Assembly (NCBI GenBank): GCA_023248175.1
Contig: JAHFFC010000005.1
Location: 1-17,987 of the forward strand
Length of the DNA stretch: 17,987 nt
Reading direction: 5' to 3'
DNA from: Candidatus Omnitrophota bacterium
GTDB lineage: Bacteria > Omnitrophota > Gorgyraeia > JACOVV01
The first letter of the stretch is position 1. Every line of letters starts with the position of its first letter. The notes under the pieces are model-generated. The model was not told where the DNA came from and ran no database searches. It saw nothing but the letters and a program-made list of their open reading frames with translations. Shown one piece after another: positions 1 to 8,165 of this stretch. The position numbers and the translations under genes are program-made.

Positions 1-687
1 GAGCGCGAGGAACCCAAACAACTGGCCCAAGCCCTGCTGGAGGAATCCAAGAGGATTCTAGAAGAAGATAAGGCGACCTGCTACAAAATGGCGGAGTTCG
101 GAGCCGCCCTCATTGCTCCGGGGAGCCGGGTCATGACTCACTGCAACGCCGGCGGGTTGGCAACGGCGGAGTATGGGACCGCCCTGGGGGTGATCTTTCG
201 CGCGCACGAACAGGGAAAAGTTAAAGAAGTTTTTGCCGGCGAGACGCGGCCGTTACTGCAGGGGGCGCGGTTGACTTGCTGGGAACTGAAGCAAGCCGGT
301 GTCCCCGTGACTCTTGTCTGCGATACCATGTCTGGTTCCGTCTTGAAGCAAAAAGGGATTGATCTGGTTTTAGTGGGGGCCGATAGAATCGCCGCTAACG
401 GAGATACCGCCAACAAAATCGGGACCTACAACCTGGCTGTCTTGGCGAAGCATCACAAAATCCCGTTTTATGTCGCCGCCCCATGGTCAACGATTGATTT
501 GTCAATCAGCGATGGCAGCCAGATTCCAATCGAAGAACGCAATCCAAAAGAAATCACGGAGTGGGGTGGAAAGCAATGGGCTCCAGAAGGAATCAACGTT
601 TGGAATCCAGCTTTTGACGTTACGTCGGCTGAATTGATTACGGCCTTTGTCACGGAAAAGGGGATATTAAAACCACCCTTTAGATGA
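1..687 (+). CDS. mtnA: S-methyl-5-thioribose-1-phosphate isomerase, 5'-truncated by window edge
   Basis: MtnA converts methylthioribose-1-phosphate to methylthioribulose-1-phosphate in the cytoplasmic methionine salvage pathway, which recycles the methylthioadenosine left by SAM-using enzymes. The frame is open from base 1; 228 codons remain of a family that is usually about 345 residues, so roughly a third (the N-terminal helical part) lies off the window. Visible hallmarks are THCNAGGLAT with the expected catalytic Cys at codon 48, and GADRIAANGDTANKIGT with the catalytic Asp at codon 128, followed by FYVAAPWSTIDL. These motifs separate MtnA from the related eIF2B subunits. Its stop overlaps an ATG (ATGA at 684-687), but that ATG leads only through a repeat and is probably not the start of the next gene. 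It shares a SAM-recycling theme with metK and ahcY downstream. Confidence 0.95.
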   Translation, partial: EREEPKQLAQALLEESKRILEEDKATCYKMAEFGAALIAPGSRVMTHCNAGGLATAEYGTALGVIFRAHEQGKVKEVFAGETRPLLQGARLTCWELKQAGVPVTLVCDTMSGSVLKQKGIDLVLVGADRIAANGDTANKIGTYNLAVLAKHHKIPFYVAAPWSTIDLSISDGSQIPIEERNPKEITEWGGKQWAPEGINVWNPAFDVTSAELITAFVTEKGILKPPFR

Positions 688-690
688 AGC

Positions 691-727
691 ACCCTTACCC
701 CAACCCTCTCCCTGATAGGGAGAGGGG
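691..727. repeat. Short palindromic repeat between mtnA and thiL
   Basis: CCCTCTCCCT at 704-713 and AGGGAGAGGG at 717-726 form a perfect 10-bp inverted repeat with a 3-nt loop, preceded by CACCCTTACCCCAA. From memory this 'CCC-TAACCC-CTCTCCC' palindrome is widely dispersed in bacterial genomes, often between genes. It has no T-tract, so it is not a classic intrinsic terminator. The repeat is open in the thiL frame and would be read as a proline/arginine-rich leader if translation began at 684. Confidence 0.8.
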
Positions 728-764
728 GATACACTACCTATGGCTAAACTCCGAAGAACCTTCA

Positions 765-1655
765 ATGAATGAGTTCAGCTTCATTAAAAAACTTTCCAAA
801 TCCATCAAAACAGATCGATCAGTCATCGTGGGGATTGGAGATGATACGGCGGTTCTTCGATACAAGAAAGACCGTTACCTTCTTTTCACCACCGATATGA
901 TTGTGGAAGGAACTCACTTTCTGATCAAAAGCGCAACTCCCTATCAAATTGGATGGAAAGCAATGGCGGTCAATCTCAGCGACATTGCGGCTATGGGAGG
1001 ATTGCCAAAATGGGCGGTGGTTTCGCTGGCAGGGCCGTTTAGAAGAGGTGGAAGGTGGAAGGAATTTGTTTGGGAAGTCTATCGTGGAATGAGCGCGGTT
1101 GGCAAGAAATTTGGAGTGCAGATCGTTGGAGGAGATACAGACAAAGCAGATCGGTGGACGATTAACATTGCAATGTTAGGAGAGGTCGAGAGGAAATATT
1201 TGAAACTCCGTTCGGGAGCGAAGATCGGTGACAGTGTCTTTATCACAGGTTCTCTCGGCGGCTCGATTCATGGAAAGCATCTAACTTTCACTCCTCGAGT
1301 GAAAGAGGCCCGCTATTTAGTCACTCATTATCCAGTGACCAGCATGATGGATCTCTCGGACGGCCTGGCCAGCGACCTTCGCAGGATCATGGAACAAAGC
1401 AAGGTTGGATTCTTGATTGACGAGAAGAAAATGCCGCTTTCTCGATATGCGAAGGATACGCAAAGTGCCTTCCGCGACGGTGAAGATTTCGAATTGTTGT
1501 TTACTTTGCCGAAGAGTGCGGCGGAGAAATTAGAGAAGGACATAAACTGGGTGCATCTTATTGGAGAAGTGATACCAGCGTCTCAAGGATTACGGATGAG
1601 AGATCGAGCTGGACAGGTGAAGTCAATAATATGGAAAGGATTCGAGCATTTTTAA
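765..1655 (+). CDS. thiL: Thiamine-monophosphate kinase
   Basis: ThiL phosphorylates thiamine monophosphate to thiamine diphosphate with ATP, the last step of cofactor synthesis, in the cytoplasm. The PurM/ThiL-type fold is recognisable from GIGDDTAVL (residues 23-31), TTDMIVEGTHF, VNLSDIAAMGG, GGDTDK, GSLGGS, MMDLSDGLASDL and DGEDFELLFT, which hold the Mg-ATP-binding aspartates and glycines. Length is 296 aa, slightly short of the usual 300-340 but with no motif missing. I chose the ATG at 765 because the family normally starts just ahead of an 'EF.FIK.L' segment. The open frame extends upstream to 684 but only through a dispersed palindromic repeat. The 3' end precedes tsaE by 14 nt. Confidence 0.93.
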   Translation: MNEFSFIKKLSKSIKTDRSVIVGIGDDTAVLRYKKDRYLLFTTDMIVEGTHFLIKSATPYQIGWKAMAVNLSDIAAMGGLPKWAVVSLAGPFRRGGRWKEFVWEVYRGMSAVGKKFGVQIVGGDTDKADRWTINIAMLGEVERKYLKLRSGAKIGDSVFITGSLGGSIHGKHLTFTPRVKEARYLVTHYPVTSMMDLSDGLASDLRRIMEQSKVGFLIDEKKMPLSRYAKDTQSAFRDGEDFELLFTLPKSAAEKLEKDINWVHLIGEVIPASQGLRMRDRAGQVKSIIWKGFEHF

Positions 1656-1669
1656 GGTATGACAATCGG

Positions 1670-2098
1670 ATGAAACCACAAACATTTATTTCAAACAGCC
1701 CTGAAGAAACGATTCAATTTGCCTCGCAATGGGGAGCGAAGTTACCGCTAGGGAGTGTTATCGTCTTGCAGGGTAACTTAGGGAGTGGTAAAACTGTTTT
1801 TGTCAAAGGAGTCGCCAAAGGACTTGGAGTGGAAGAGGTGGTGACAAGTCCCACTTTTGTCCTTGTCAATGAATACCAGGGAAGGATTCCCATCTATCAT
1901 CTTGATCTATATCGTATCGAATCATCAGATCAGGCGGATTCGGTTGGGTATGAAGAGTATTTCGATTCCAACGGTATGACTCTGATCGAGTGGGGGGAAA
2001 GAGTTAAACCGTTTCTTCCCAAGAAAGCGATATGGCTTAAGTTTGAGGTGTTGGGAGAGAAGAAACGACGAATTCGGATTCATGGAATTAAACAATGA
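1670..2098 (+). CDS. tsaE: tRNA t6A biosynthesis ATPase TsaE
   Basis: TsaE is the P-loop ATPase that works with TsaB and TsaD to place threonylcarbamoyl on adenosine 37 of ANN-decoding tRNAs. The Walker A motif GNLGSGKT is at residues 35-42, followed by TSPTFVLVNEY and the YHLDLYRI and LIEWGERV segments typical of the family. Length of 142 aa is normal. I take the ATG at 1670, which follows an AAGG at 1654-1657 and leaves 14 nt after thiL; an ATG at 1631 would add 13 residues unlike the family and overlap thiL. The stop overlaps the tsaB start by four bases (ATGA at 2095-2098), implying translational coupling of two proteins that function in one complex. Confidence 0.93.
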   Translation: MKPQTFISNSPEETIQFASQWGAKLPLGSVIVLQGNLGSGKTVFVKGVAKGLGVEEVVTSPTFVLVNEYQGRIPIYHLDLYRIESSDQADSVGYEEYFDSNGMTLIEWGERVKPFLPKKAIWLKFEVLGEKKRRIRIHGIKQ

Positions 2099-2781
2099 AG
2101 ATACTGGCAGTAGAAACCTCATCGCTAATGGGGAGCGTCGCGTTGCTGGAAGAGGACCAAGTTTTGATCGAGATTTCGCGGCGATTAGAAAAACAGCATT
2201 CTACGAATTTGGTTCCATTGATTGAGCGGCTCCTTCAAACGGTTGGGATTCAGCTTGCCGACATCGCTGGCTACGCGGTGGGGGTAGGGCCGGGATCCTT
2301 CACCGGAATTCGGGTCGGCGTCACAACGGTAAAGGGGCTTGCTCTGGTGACTCAGAAGCCGGTCGTCGGTGTTTCATCCCTCTTGGCTGTGGCTTACAAT
2401 GGAATGAACGGGCACTATCCAGTGGCGCCGCTAGTTGACGCTAAGAGAAATTTAGTCTACTTCGCCTGGTACCGTTCTGGCAAGAATGGAAAGCCGGTCC
2501 AATTAATTGCGCCGGGCTTGGGGACGTTAAAGGAAGCTCTCGCTAAGGTGAACAAACCGACACTCTTCATTGGTGACGCGGCCCAGAATTACCAGAAACA
2601 GATTCAACGCCTTCAAGGAAAGAAAGCCCATTTTTCTCCAATAAATGATTATTTCCCAAGGGCTTCCTCTATTGGTAAAATGGCATTAGAAAGGTTTCGT
2701 CTTGGCAAGTTCGATGATCCCCAGACACTGACACCGACGTATCTTTACTCGCGATATTGCTCCATTCAAGGGAATAGATAG
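2095..2781 (+). CDS. tsaB: tRNA t6A biosynthesis protein TsaB
   Basis: TsaB is the inactive paralogue of TsaD and forms a heterodimer with it in the t6A tRNA-modification complex. The N-terminus MKILAVETSS and the GVGPGSFTGIRVG block (about residues 63-75) are diagnostic of the ASKHA-fold TsaB family. Length is 228 aa, normal for the family. It is translationally coupled to tsaE. In many bacteria rimI follows; here it does not, and instead a 107-nt repeat-bearing spacer leads to alr. Confidence 0.94.
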   Translation: MKILAVETSSLMGSVALLEEDQVLIEISRRLEKQHSTNLVPLIERLLQTVGIQLADIAGYAVGVGPGSFTGIRVGVTTVKGLALVTQKPVVGVSSLLAVAYNGMNGHYPVAPLVDAKRNLVYFAWYRSGKNGKPVQLIAPGLGTLKEALAKVNKPTLFIGDAAQNYQKQIQRLQGKKAHFSPINDYFPRASSIGKMALERFRLGKFDDPQTLTPTYLYSRYCSIQGNR

Positions 2782-2794
2782 TAGAAAAGTAATG

Positions 2795-2859
2795 CGTCAG
2801 TCATAAGTCGTCAGTCGTCAGTAACAACTGACCACTGATAACTGACCCCTGACGACTGA
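2795..2859. repeat. TCAGT/ACTGA-rich inverted repeat in the tsaB-alr spacer
   Basis: The 107-nt spacer between tsaB and alr is built largely of CGTCAGT and ACTGAC units. TCAGTCGTCAG at 2811-2821 is a perfect inverted match to CTGACGACTGA at 2849-2859, with inner ACTGAC copies at 2827-2832 and 2841-2846 that can also pair with GTCAGT at 2817-2822. No T-run follows, so a terminator role is not evident. It looks like a dispersed intergenic repeat of the 'cagtcgtcagt' kind. The remainder of the spacer holds only the alr ribosome-binding site. Confidence 0.75.
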
Positions 2860-2888
2860 ATAGTTACGTAGAAAAAAGAGGTGGTGGG

Positions 2889-4043
2889 ATGACTCTCAGA
2901 CCCACATGGGCTGAAGTGAATCTGGAGGCGATTCAGAGGAACTTTCTCTGGGTTAAAAGTGTTGTGGCCGCTGACACCTCTGTGATGGGGGTGATTAAGG
3001 CGGATGGTTACGGACATGGGGCAATAGAAGTCGCAAAAGCGCTGGAACAAGTGGAAGTTCCTTACCTAGGGGTTTCTTCATTAGATGAGGCCATTGAATT
3101 GCGACAAGCAGGAATCCAGACTCCGATTCTGATTCTCGGTTCTGTTCTTCCAGATCTTCATCCGATTTCTGGGGACCCGTTACTTCCAACCTTCACGTTC
3201 ACGGTCTGTACTCTTGACGTAGCCAAAATTCTTCAACAGGAAGCCCGCAAACAGCAATGTCCCATCAGGATCCATATCAAGGTTGACACAGGAATGGGGA
3301 GGTTGGGGGTTTGGTATGAACAAGCGGCAAAATGGATCAAGGATATGGCACAGTTTGACTCTCTGCAGTTAGAGGGAATCTACACTCATTTCGCCAATAT
3401 GGATGAGAGGGACATTCATTCCACGCTGGAACAGATCGGACGTTTCTCCTGGCTTCTTGAGACGTTGGAGGTGCAGGAAATGCCCACGCGATACCGTCAC
3501 GCCGCCAATAGTCTGGCGGTAATTCGCCTGCCGGCGTCTCATTTCAACATGGTCCGCCCCGGAATTATGCTGTACGGCGTCTGGCCGGCATCGGAGGATC
3601 TGTCTGATTTGGAACAAGTACCATTATCTCCGGCCTTTTCTTTGAAGAGCCGCATCGTTTTTCTCAAACACACTCCCGAAGGCCGCCACCTCGGCTATGG
3701 CGGGACTTATACTACCCAACGCTCTACGCGGATCGCAACTCTCCCGATCGGCTATGGCGATGGCTATCCGGTGGCGCTTTCGAATAAAGCGAAAGTGCTG
3801 CTCCGCGGTGTTCAAGCTCCAGTGGTGGGGAAGGTTTCCATGGATCAAACCTTGATTGATGTGGGACATATTTCGGGAGTTCAGGTTGGTGATGAGGTTG
3901 TTTTAATCGGCTCCCAGGGAGAACAGCAAATCTCAATCGAAGATGTCAGCCGCTGGGCCGGTAGAATCCCGTATGAATTTCTCTGCGGGATCACTCAACG
4001 CGTCCCGCGGGTGTATTGTCCTTCTTTAACTCCAGCGTATTGA
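2889..4043 (+). CDS. alr: Alanine racemase
   Basis: Alr interconverts L- and D-alanine with pyridoxal phosphate, supplying D-alanine for peptidoglycan. The PLP lysine is K38 in VIKADGYGHG; the opposite catalytic tyrosine is expected at Y270 in HLGYGGTY. RPGIMLYG and VGKVSMDQ are further family blocks, and LPIGYGDGYP marks the C-terminal beta-domain. Length of 384 aa is typical. The start ATG is preceded by AGAGGTGG (2877-2884), a good ribosome-binding site, and the second residue onward (LRPTWAEVNL) matches the usual Alr N-terminus. The stop codon overlaps a possible -35 box for the next gene. Confidence 0.96.
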   Translation: MTLRPTWAEVNLEAIQRNFLWVKSVVAADTSVMGVIKADGYGHGAIEVAKALEQVEVPYLGVSSLDEAIELRQAGIQTPILILGSVLPDLHPISGDPLLPTFTFTVCTLDVAKILQQEARKQQCPIRIHIKVDTGMGRLGVWYEQAAKWIKDMAQFDSLQLEGIYTHFANMDERDIHSTLEQIGRFSWLLETLEVQEMPTRYRHAANSLAVIRLPASHFNMVRPGIMLYGVWPASEDLSDLEQVPLSPAFSLKSRIVFLKHTPEGRHLGYGGTYTTQRSTRIATLPIGYGDGYPVALSNKAKVLLRGVQAPVVGKVSMDQTLIDVGHISGVQVGDEVVLIGSQGEQQISIEDVSRWAGRIPYEFLCGITQRVPRVYCPSLTPAY

Positions 4044-4068
4044 CCCAGGTTTTTACTTATGTTATCTT
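4040..4068 (+). promoter_or_regulatory. Putative sigma70 promoter for the nucleotidyltransferase gene, near-leaderless
   Basis: TTGACC at 4040-4045 (5/6 to TTGACA) is spaced 17 nt from TATCTT at 4063-4068 (4/6 to TATAAT). The predicted transcription start would fall around 4074-4076, only a few bases before the ATG at 4079, and no Shine-Dalgarno sequence is visible there. The -35 box overlaps the alr stop codon. This is inference from consensus matching only. Confidence 0.4.
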
Positions 4069-4078
4069 GTTCCTTTAT

Positions 4079-4849
4079 ATGAACGCGCTGATTCTTGCGG
4101 CTGGCTATGCCACGCGGCTCTATCCATTGACACAAAGTTTTCCGAAACCTCTCCTGCAGATAGGATCCAAGTCGATCATTGACTATATCATAAAAGGCTT
4201 ACACAAAATTTCGGAGCTTAAAAATATTTGGGTAGTAACTAACCATACTTTTTTTAGGCATTTCCAAGATTGGCGCAAATCTCATTCAGATAAAACAAAA
4301 GTGGAAATTGTTGACGATGGAACGCAAACTCCCGAAGATCGGCTAGGGGCGGTTAGGGATATGGATTTTGTCATTCAGAAGGAGAAGATCAACAGCGATT
4401 TGCTGGTTGTCGGCGGAGATAACCTCTTTGAATTCGACCTGAGAAATTTCGCGGTGCAGGGGCAGAGTCACAAACCTTATCCTACCCTGGGGGTCTACGA
4501 TGTCGGTTCCAAGACCGTCGCCAAACGGTTTGGAGTGGTGACACTGGATTCAAAAGGAAGAGTGGCTCATTTTGTCGAGAAACCTATTCATCCTCATTCT
4601 ACACTGGTGGCGATGTGTTTATACTATTTCCCGAAAGAATCGCTTCCATGGATTCGCTGTTATCTGGATTCGGGAGAAAATGCGGATGCCCCGGGACATT
4701 ATTTGAGCTGGCTGGCGCGTGAAGAGTCAGTTTATGGGTATCTCTTTGAAGGAGATTGGGTTGATATTGGGGATTTAAAGGTATACAAAGAAACCCAGAG
4801 CAGGTATAGTCAAAAGGAATCAAAAAAAGGAGTTAAAGACAATGGCTAA
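4079..4849 (+). CDS. Sugar-phosphate nucleotidyltransferase (NTP_transferase family)
   Basis: This is a cytoplasmic enzyme predicted to transfer a nucleotide from an NTP to a sugar-1-phosphate, making an activated sugar for envelope polysaccharides or related products. The signature [16 protein letters not shown] and FPKPLLQIG (residues 3-29) is the nucleotide-binding loop of the RmlA/GCD1 group, GGDNLFEFD (112-120) is the metal-binding segment, and VEKP and GDWVDIGD fit the sugar-binding part. Length is 256 aa, so there is no C-terminal hexapeptide or acetyltransferase domain. Substrate is not predictable from sequence alone. The start at 4079 places the nucleotide-binding motif at the N-terminus as in the family; an upstream ATG at 4016 lies inside alr. 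The end overlaps metK by 8 nt. Confidence 0.85.
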   Translation: MNALILAAGYATRLYPLTQSFPKPLLQIGSKSIIDYIIKGLHKISELKNIWVVTNHTFFRHFQDWRKSHSDKTKVEIVDDGTQTPEDRLGAVRDMDFVIQKEKINSDLLVVGGDNLFEFDLRNFAVQGQSHKPYPTLGVYDVGSKTVAKRFGVVTLDSKGRVAHFVEKPIHPHSTLVAMCLYYFPKESLPWIRCYLDSGENADAPGHYLSWLAREESVYGYLFEGDWVDIGDLKVYKETQSRYSQKESKKGVKDNG

Positions 4850-5984
4850 AGGAAAACATCTCTTTACATCAGAATCAGTCACTGAAGGACACCCTGACAA
4901 AGTTTCCGATCAAATTTCAGACGCGATCTTGGATGCCATCTACCAAAAAGACCCCAGCGGTCGTGTCGCCTGTGAAACCCTGGTTACGACTGGGCTTGCG
5001 ATCGTCGCTGGCGAAGTGACGACTTCTTGCTACGTCGAAATTCCTAAAATCATCCGAAAAACAATTCATGACATCGGCTATACCGATGCCGCTTACGGTT
5101 TTGACTATTTGACCTGCGGGGTCGTCACTTCAATTCAAGGCCAGTCTCCCGATATTGCGTTAGGGGTTGATGTCGGCGGGGCAGGGGATCAAGGAATGAT
5201 GTTCGGCTACGCTTGTAACGAGACCTCTGAATTAATGCCGATGCCCATTATGATGGCGCATAAATTGTGCCGGCGCCTGGCTCATGTCCGCAAAGAGGGG
5301 CTCATCCATTATTTGCGTCCGGATGGCAAGTCACAGGTAACGGTGGAGTATCACGACGGAAAACCAGCTCGCATTGATACGGTTGTTGTCAGTGCCCACC
5401 ACAGCAGTAAAGTAAAAATTGAAGATGTCCGTCACGACATCAAAAAAATCGTGATTGACGAAGTGGTTCCAAAACAGTTGATGGATAAGAAAACAAAATT
5501 CTACATCAACCCGACCGGCAGGTTCGAAGTCGGAGGTCCTCAAGGGGATACGGGCGTCACCGGAAGGAAAATTATTATTGACACCTACGGCGGCGTGGGG
5601 AGCCATGGAGGAGGGGCTTTTTCGGGTAAAGACCCTTCGAAAGTGGACCGCTCGGCCAGTTATATGGCCCGTTACGTCGCCAAAAACATTATCGCGGCGA
5701 AGCTCGCGGAGAAATGCGAGATTCAACTGGCTTACGCTATCGGGGTGGCAGAACCAGTTTCCGTCATGGTGAATACCGATGGAACCGGGAAGGTTTCTGA
5801 CGAGAAATTTACCAAATTAGTTCGTGAGAATTTCGATCTAACTCCCAACGGGATTATCAAGGACCTGAAGCTTCGCCGGCCCATTTATTTGAAGACTGCC
5901 TGCTACGGTCATTTTGGCCGTGAGGAAGAGGGTTTTAGCTGGGAGGAAGTGGACAAGGCACAAATATTGGCGAAATACGCTTAG
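4842..5984 (+). CDS. metK: S-adenosylmethionine synthetase (methionine adenosyltransferase)
   Basis: MetK makes SAM from methionine and ATP in the cytoplasm. Both family signatures are present: [12 protein letters not shown] (residues 113-124) and GGGAFSGKD (256-264, the phosphate loop), with [14 protein letters not shown] (16-29) at the N-terminal active site. Length of 380 aa is full. AAGGAG at 4827-4832 gives a strong ribosome-binding site 9 nt from the ATG, inside the end of the preceding gene, which it overlaps by 8 nt. No SAM riboswitch can be accommodated upstream because that sequence is coding. ahcY follows after 19 nt, so SAM production and clearance of its product inhibitor SAH appear to be co-transcribed. 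Confidence 0.97.
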   Translation: MAKGKHLFTSESVTEGHPDKVSDQISDAILDAIYQKDPSGRVACETLVTTGLAIVAGEVTTSCYVEIPKIIRKTIHDIGYTDAAYGFDYLTCGVVTSIQGQSPDIALGVDVGGAGDQGMMFGYACNETSELMPMPIMMAHKLCRRLAHVRKEGLIHYLRPDGKSQVTVEYHDGKPARIDTVVVSAHHSSKVKIEDVRHDIKKIVIDEVVPKQLMDKKTKFYINPTGRFEVGGPQGDTGVTGRKIIIDTYGGVGSHGGGAFSGKDPSKVDRSASYMARYVAKNIIAAKLAEKCEIQLAYAIGVAEPVSVMVNTDGTGKVSDEKFTKLVRENFDLTPNGIIKDLKLRRPIYLKTACYGHFGREEEGFSWEEVDKAQILAKYA

Positions 5985-6003
5985 ATAACCTGAAAGGGAA
6001 AAT

Positions 6004-7269
6004 ATGAAGCACGATATTCGAAGCCTGGCTCTGGCGAATAAAGGGAAGGACCGCATCGAGTGGGCGGGCCAAAGCATGCCGGTCGTTCTTTCGATCCGCA
6101 AAAATTTCTCCAGAACCAAACCGCTCAAGGGAGTCAGAATCGGCGCCTGCCTTCATGTGACTTCCGAAACCGCCAACCTCATGATCACCTTGAAAGAGGG
6201 GGGAGCCCATGTTTCTCTCTGTGCTTCGAATCCGCTGAGTACCCAGGACGAAGTGGCCGCTTCACTGGTGAAACATTACGGTATTCCGGTCTTCGCCGTC
6301 AACGGAGAGAATTCAAAACAGTACTACCGTCATATTCAGGCGGTTTTGGCGACGAACCCGCAAGTCACGATGGACGACGGCGCAGATTTGATTTCTACTC
6401 TCCATAGAACCCGAGACCCGAGACCCGAGACCCGAGACTCAATCTGGGGTTCGACCGAAGAGACCACAACAGGGGTCATCCGCCTGAAGAGTTTGGAAAA
6501 GGAGGGGAAGCTTCAATTTCCAATCATTGCGGTCAATGAAGCTCAGACCAAACATCTTTTCGACAATCGCTATGGCACAGGCCAATCAACGCTCGATGGC
6601 ATCATCCGGGCGACGAATCACCTGATTGCCGGGCAGATATTCGTCGTCGCCGGTTACGGCTGGTGCGGCAAAGGGGTGGCGATGCGCGCCAAGGGGTTAG
6701 GGGCGCAGGTGATTGTCACTGAGGTAGAACCTCTTCGAGCCTTGGAAGCTGTCATGGATGGCTTTTCTGTCAAAACGATGGCCGAGGCGGCTCCGATCGG
6801 CAATATCTTTGTGACGCTGACCGGAGACCGAGACGTGATCAGAAAAGAACATTTTCTAAAGATGAAGGACGGGGCGATTCTTGCCAACTCAGGGCATTTC
6901 GACATTGAAATTGATATCGCGGCCCTGAAGAAACTGAGCCGGAAAACCCAAAGGATTCGTTCGTTTGTTGACGAGTATATTTTGCAAAACAGGAAAAAAA
7001 TTTATGTGTTGGCAGAGGGGAGATTAGTCAATCTTGCTGCCGCTGAAGGGCATCCTGCGAGCGTGATGGATTTGAGTTTTGCCAATCAGTCGCTCTCGGC
7101 GGAATATATCGCGCGGCATCACGATAATCTGGGGCGGAAAGTGTACGCTGTCCCGGAACCAATAGACCGTGAAATCGCACGATTAAAGTTAGAAGCGATG
7201 CAGATTTCGATTGACCAGCTAACTCCCGTGCAAAAGGGATATCTAGAGTCATGGCAGTTGGGTACGTAA
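6004..7269 (+). CDS. ahcY: Adenosylhomocysteinase (SAH hydrolase)
   Basis: AhcY reversibly splits S-adenosylhomocysteine into adenosine and homocysteine using tightly bound NAD, relieving product inhibition of methyltransferases. Visible catalytic blocks are LHVTSETA (H51), DDGADL (about 124-129), TEETTTGV (151-158) and [14 protein letters not shown] (K183, D187); [10 protein letters not shown] (218-227) is the Rossmann NAD loop. At 421 aa with the C-terminus ending in [12 protein letters not shown], it is the short form seen in archaea and many bacteria, lacking the eukaryotic tail. AAAGGG at 5993-5998 lies 5 nt before the ATG. Oddly, residues 136-145, between DDGADL and TEETTTG, are encoded by four perfect tandem heptamers. 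The 3' end overlaps the next gene by 19 nt. Confidence 0.95.
   Translation: MKHDIRSLALANKGKDRIEWAGQSMPVVLSIRKNFSRTKPLKGVRIGACLHVTSETANLMITLKEGGAHVSLCASNPLSTQDEVAASLVKHYGIPVFAVNGENSKQYYRHIQAVLATNPQVTMDDGADLISTLHRTRDPRPETRDSIWGSTEETTTGVIRLKSLEKEGKLQFPIIAVNEAQTKHLFDNRYGTGQSTLDGIIRATNHLIAGQIFVVAGYGWCGKGVAMRAKGLGAQVIVTEVEPLRALEAVMDGFSVKTMAEAAPIGNIFVTLTGDRDVIRKEHFLKMKDGAILANSGHFDIEIDIAALKKLSRKTQRIRSFVDEYILQNRKKIYVLAEGRLVNLAAAEGHPASVMDLSFANQSLSAEYIARHHDNLGRKVYAVPEPIDREIARLKLEAMQISIDQLTPVQKGYLESWQLGT
6411..6438 (+). repeat. Four tandem CCGAGAC heptamers inside ahcY
   Basis: CCGAGAC is repeated perfectly four times (6411-6417, 6418-6424, 6425-6431, 6432-6438). The repeat encodes the unusual stretch [10 protein letters not shown] in AhcY, located between two conserved active-site blocks. 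Because the unit is 7 nt, any single gain or loss would shift the reading frame, whereas changes of three units keep it. Confidence 0.95.
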
Positions 7270-8132
7270 ACTACCTTTACCATCTTTTCTCTCTCCTGCG
7301 TCCCAAACAGTGGATCAAAAACCTGTTTGTTTTTACGCCCATCATCTTTTCTGGCCACTTCTTTTTGTTAGTAGAGTTGTCAAAAGTGTCTCTTGCCTTT
7401 GGCCTTTTTTGCCTGCTTTCTTCGGCTTGCTATGCTCTGAATGACGCGTTAGATGTGGAACGCGACAAGATACATCCCATTAAGAAGAATCGTCCTGTTG
7501 CTTCCGGCCAGATTAGTCGAAAGACTGCCTTCAGTATTACGGGAGTACTTGTTCTAGTGGTTCTTCTGGCTGGATTTCGTTTCGATCAGAGACTTGCTCT
7601 ATTAATGCTGGCTTATTTCCTTCTTAATATCGCCTACAGCTTATGGTTGAAGCATTTGATGATCGTTGATCTTATTTCAATAGGAGTTAGTTTTCTTCTG
7701 CGTGCTTATGCGGGAGGTGTCATTATCAACCTCCAGTTGACCTCATGGATTGTGGTCACTCTTTTTATGCTCGCACTCTTCCTGGGAGCCGGCAAGAGGA
7801 AGGGAGATTTTACCACTGCTCAACGACAAGAAATGAAAGGGAAAAGTTTCTTGACGACTCAGTATCCGCTTCAGTTTCTGGAATCTTTGATCTTTTTTAG
7901 TTTAATTTTAGTGAATGTTGCCTATTTATTGTATACCATCTCTCGCCCGCGCCCGTTTCTTTTTTCCTATATCTTTGTTTTTTATGGTACCCTGCGTTAC
8001 CTCTACCTGCTCCAGAATTCTGTTACTTATTCTGATCCAACGGACATTGTATTAAAAGATCATACACTCGTTTTTGTCATTGTAACGTGGGTGGCTTATA
8101 TGATGGCAGCGACGTATCTACGTTCTTCTTAG
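7251..8132 (+). CDS. UbiA-family prenyltransferase, decaprenyl-phosphate phosphoribosyltransferase-like
   Basis: This is an integral inner-membrane enzyme of the UbiA superfamily, with about eight or nine hydrophobic segments over 293 aa. The N-terminal [13 protein letters not shown] and the metal-binding motif NDALDVERD (64-72) followed by [12 protein letters not shown] resemble the subgroup that attaches phosphoribose to polyprenyl phosphate (as Rv3806c does for arabinan synthesis) rather than quinone or heme prenyltransferases. The second aspartate motif lies near [11 protein letters not shown]. In this organism it may supply a lipid-linked pentose donor; that is inference. The start at 7251 overlaps ahcY by 19 nt and follows AAAAGGG at 7232-7238, 12 nt away. 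The gene is convergent with lptG, with a 33-nt gap and only a weak 4-bp hairpin in it. Confidence 0.8.
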   Translation: MAVGYVNYLYHLFSLLRPKQWIKNLFVFTPIIFSGHFFLLVELSKVSLAFGLFCLLSSACYALNDALDVERDKIHPIKKNRPVASGQISRKTAFSITGVLVLVVLLAGFRFDQRLALLMLAYFLLNIAYSLWLKHLMIVDLISIGVSFLLRAYAGGVIINLQLTSWIVVTLFMLALFLGAGKRKGDFTTAQRQEMKGKSFLTTQYPLQFLESLIFFSLILVNVAYLLYTISRPRPFLFSYIFVFYGTLRYLYLLQNSVTYSDPTDIVLKDHTLVFVIVTWVAYMMAATYLRSS

Positions 8133-8165
8133 CCAGAAAACCAGTTAAGGATTTTGCCTTCATGA

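Noticed and set aside
4016..4078. ATG 4016 as start of the nucleotidyltransferase
   Set aside because: It falls within alr and would add a hydrophobic leader before a soluble enzyme whose nucleotide-binding motif belongs at the N-terminus.
4600..4841. SAM riboswitch upstream of metK
   Set aside because: The sequence is coding for the preceding gene up to and beyond the metK start, leaving no leader to fold.
5331..5726. 131-aa minus-strand open frame inside metK
   Set aside because: It is antisense to strongly conserved metK coding sequence, with no recognisable protein features and no ribosome-binding site.
6411..6438. CRISPR-like or minisatellite array
   Set aside because: Units are only 7 nt and contiguous, without spacers, and lie inside a conserved gene.
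8133..8165. Bidirectional terminator between the convergent ubiA-like and lptG genes
   Set aside because: Only a 4-bp AAGG/CCTT stem is visible, with no T-run on either strand.
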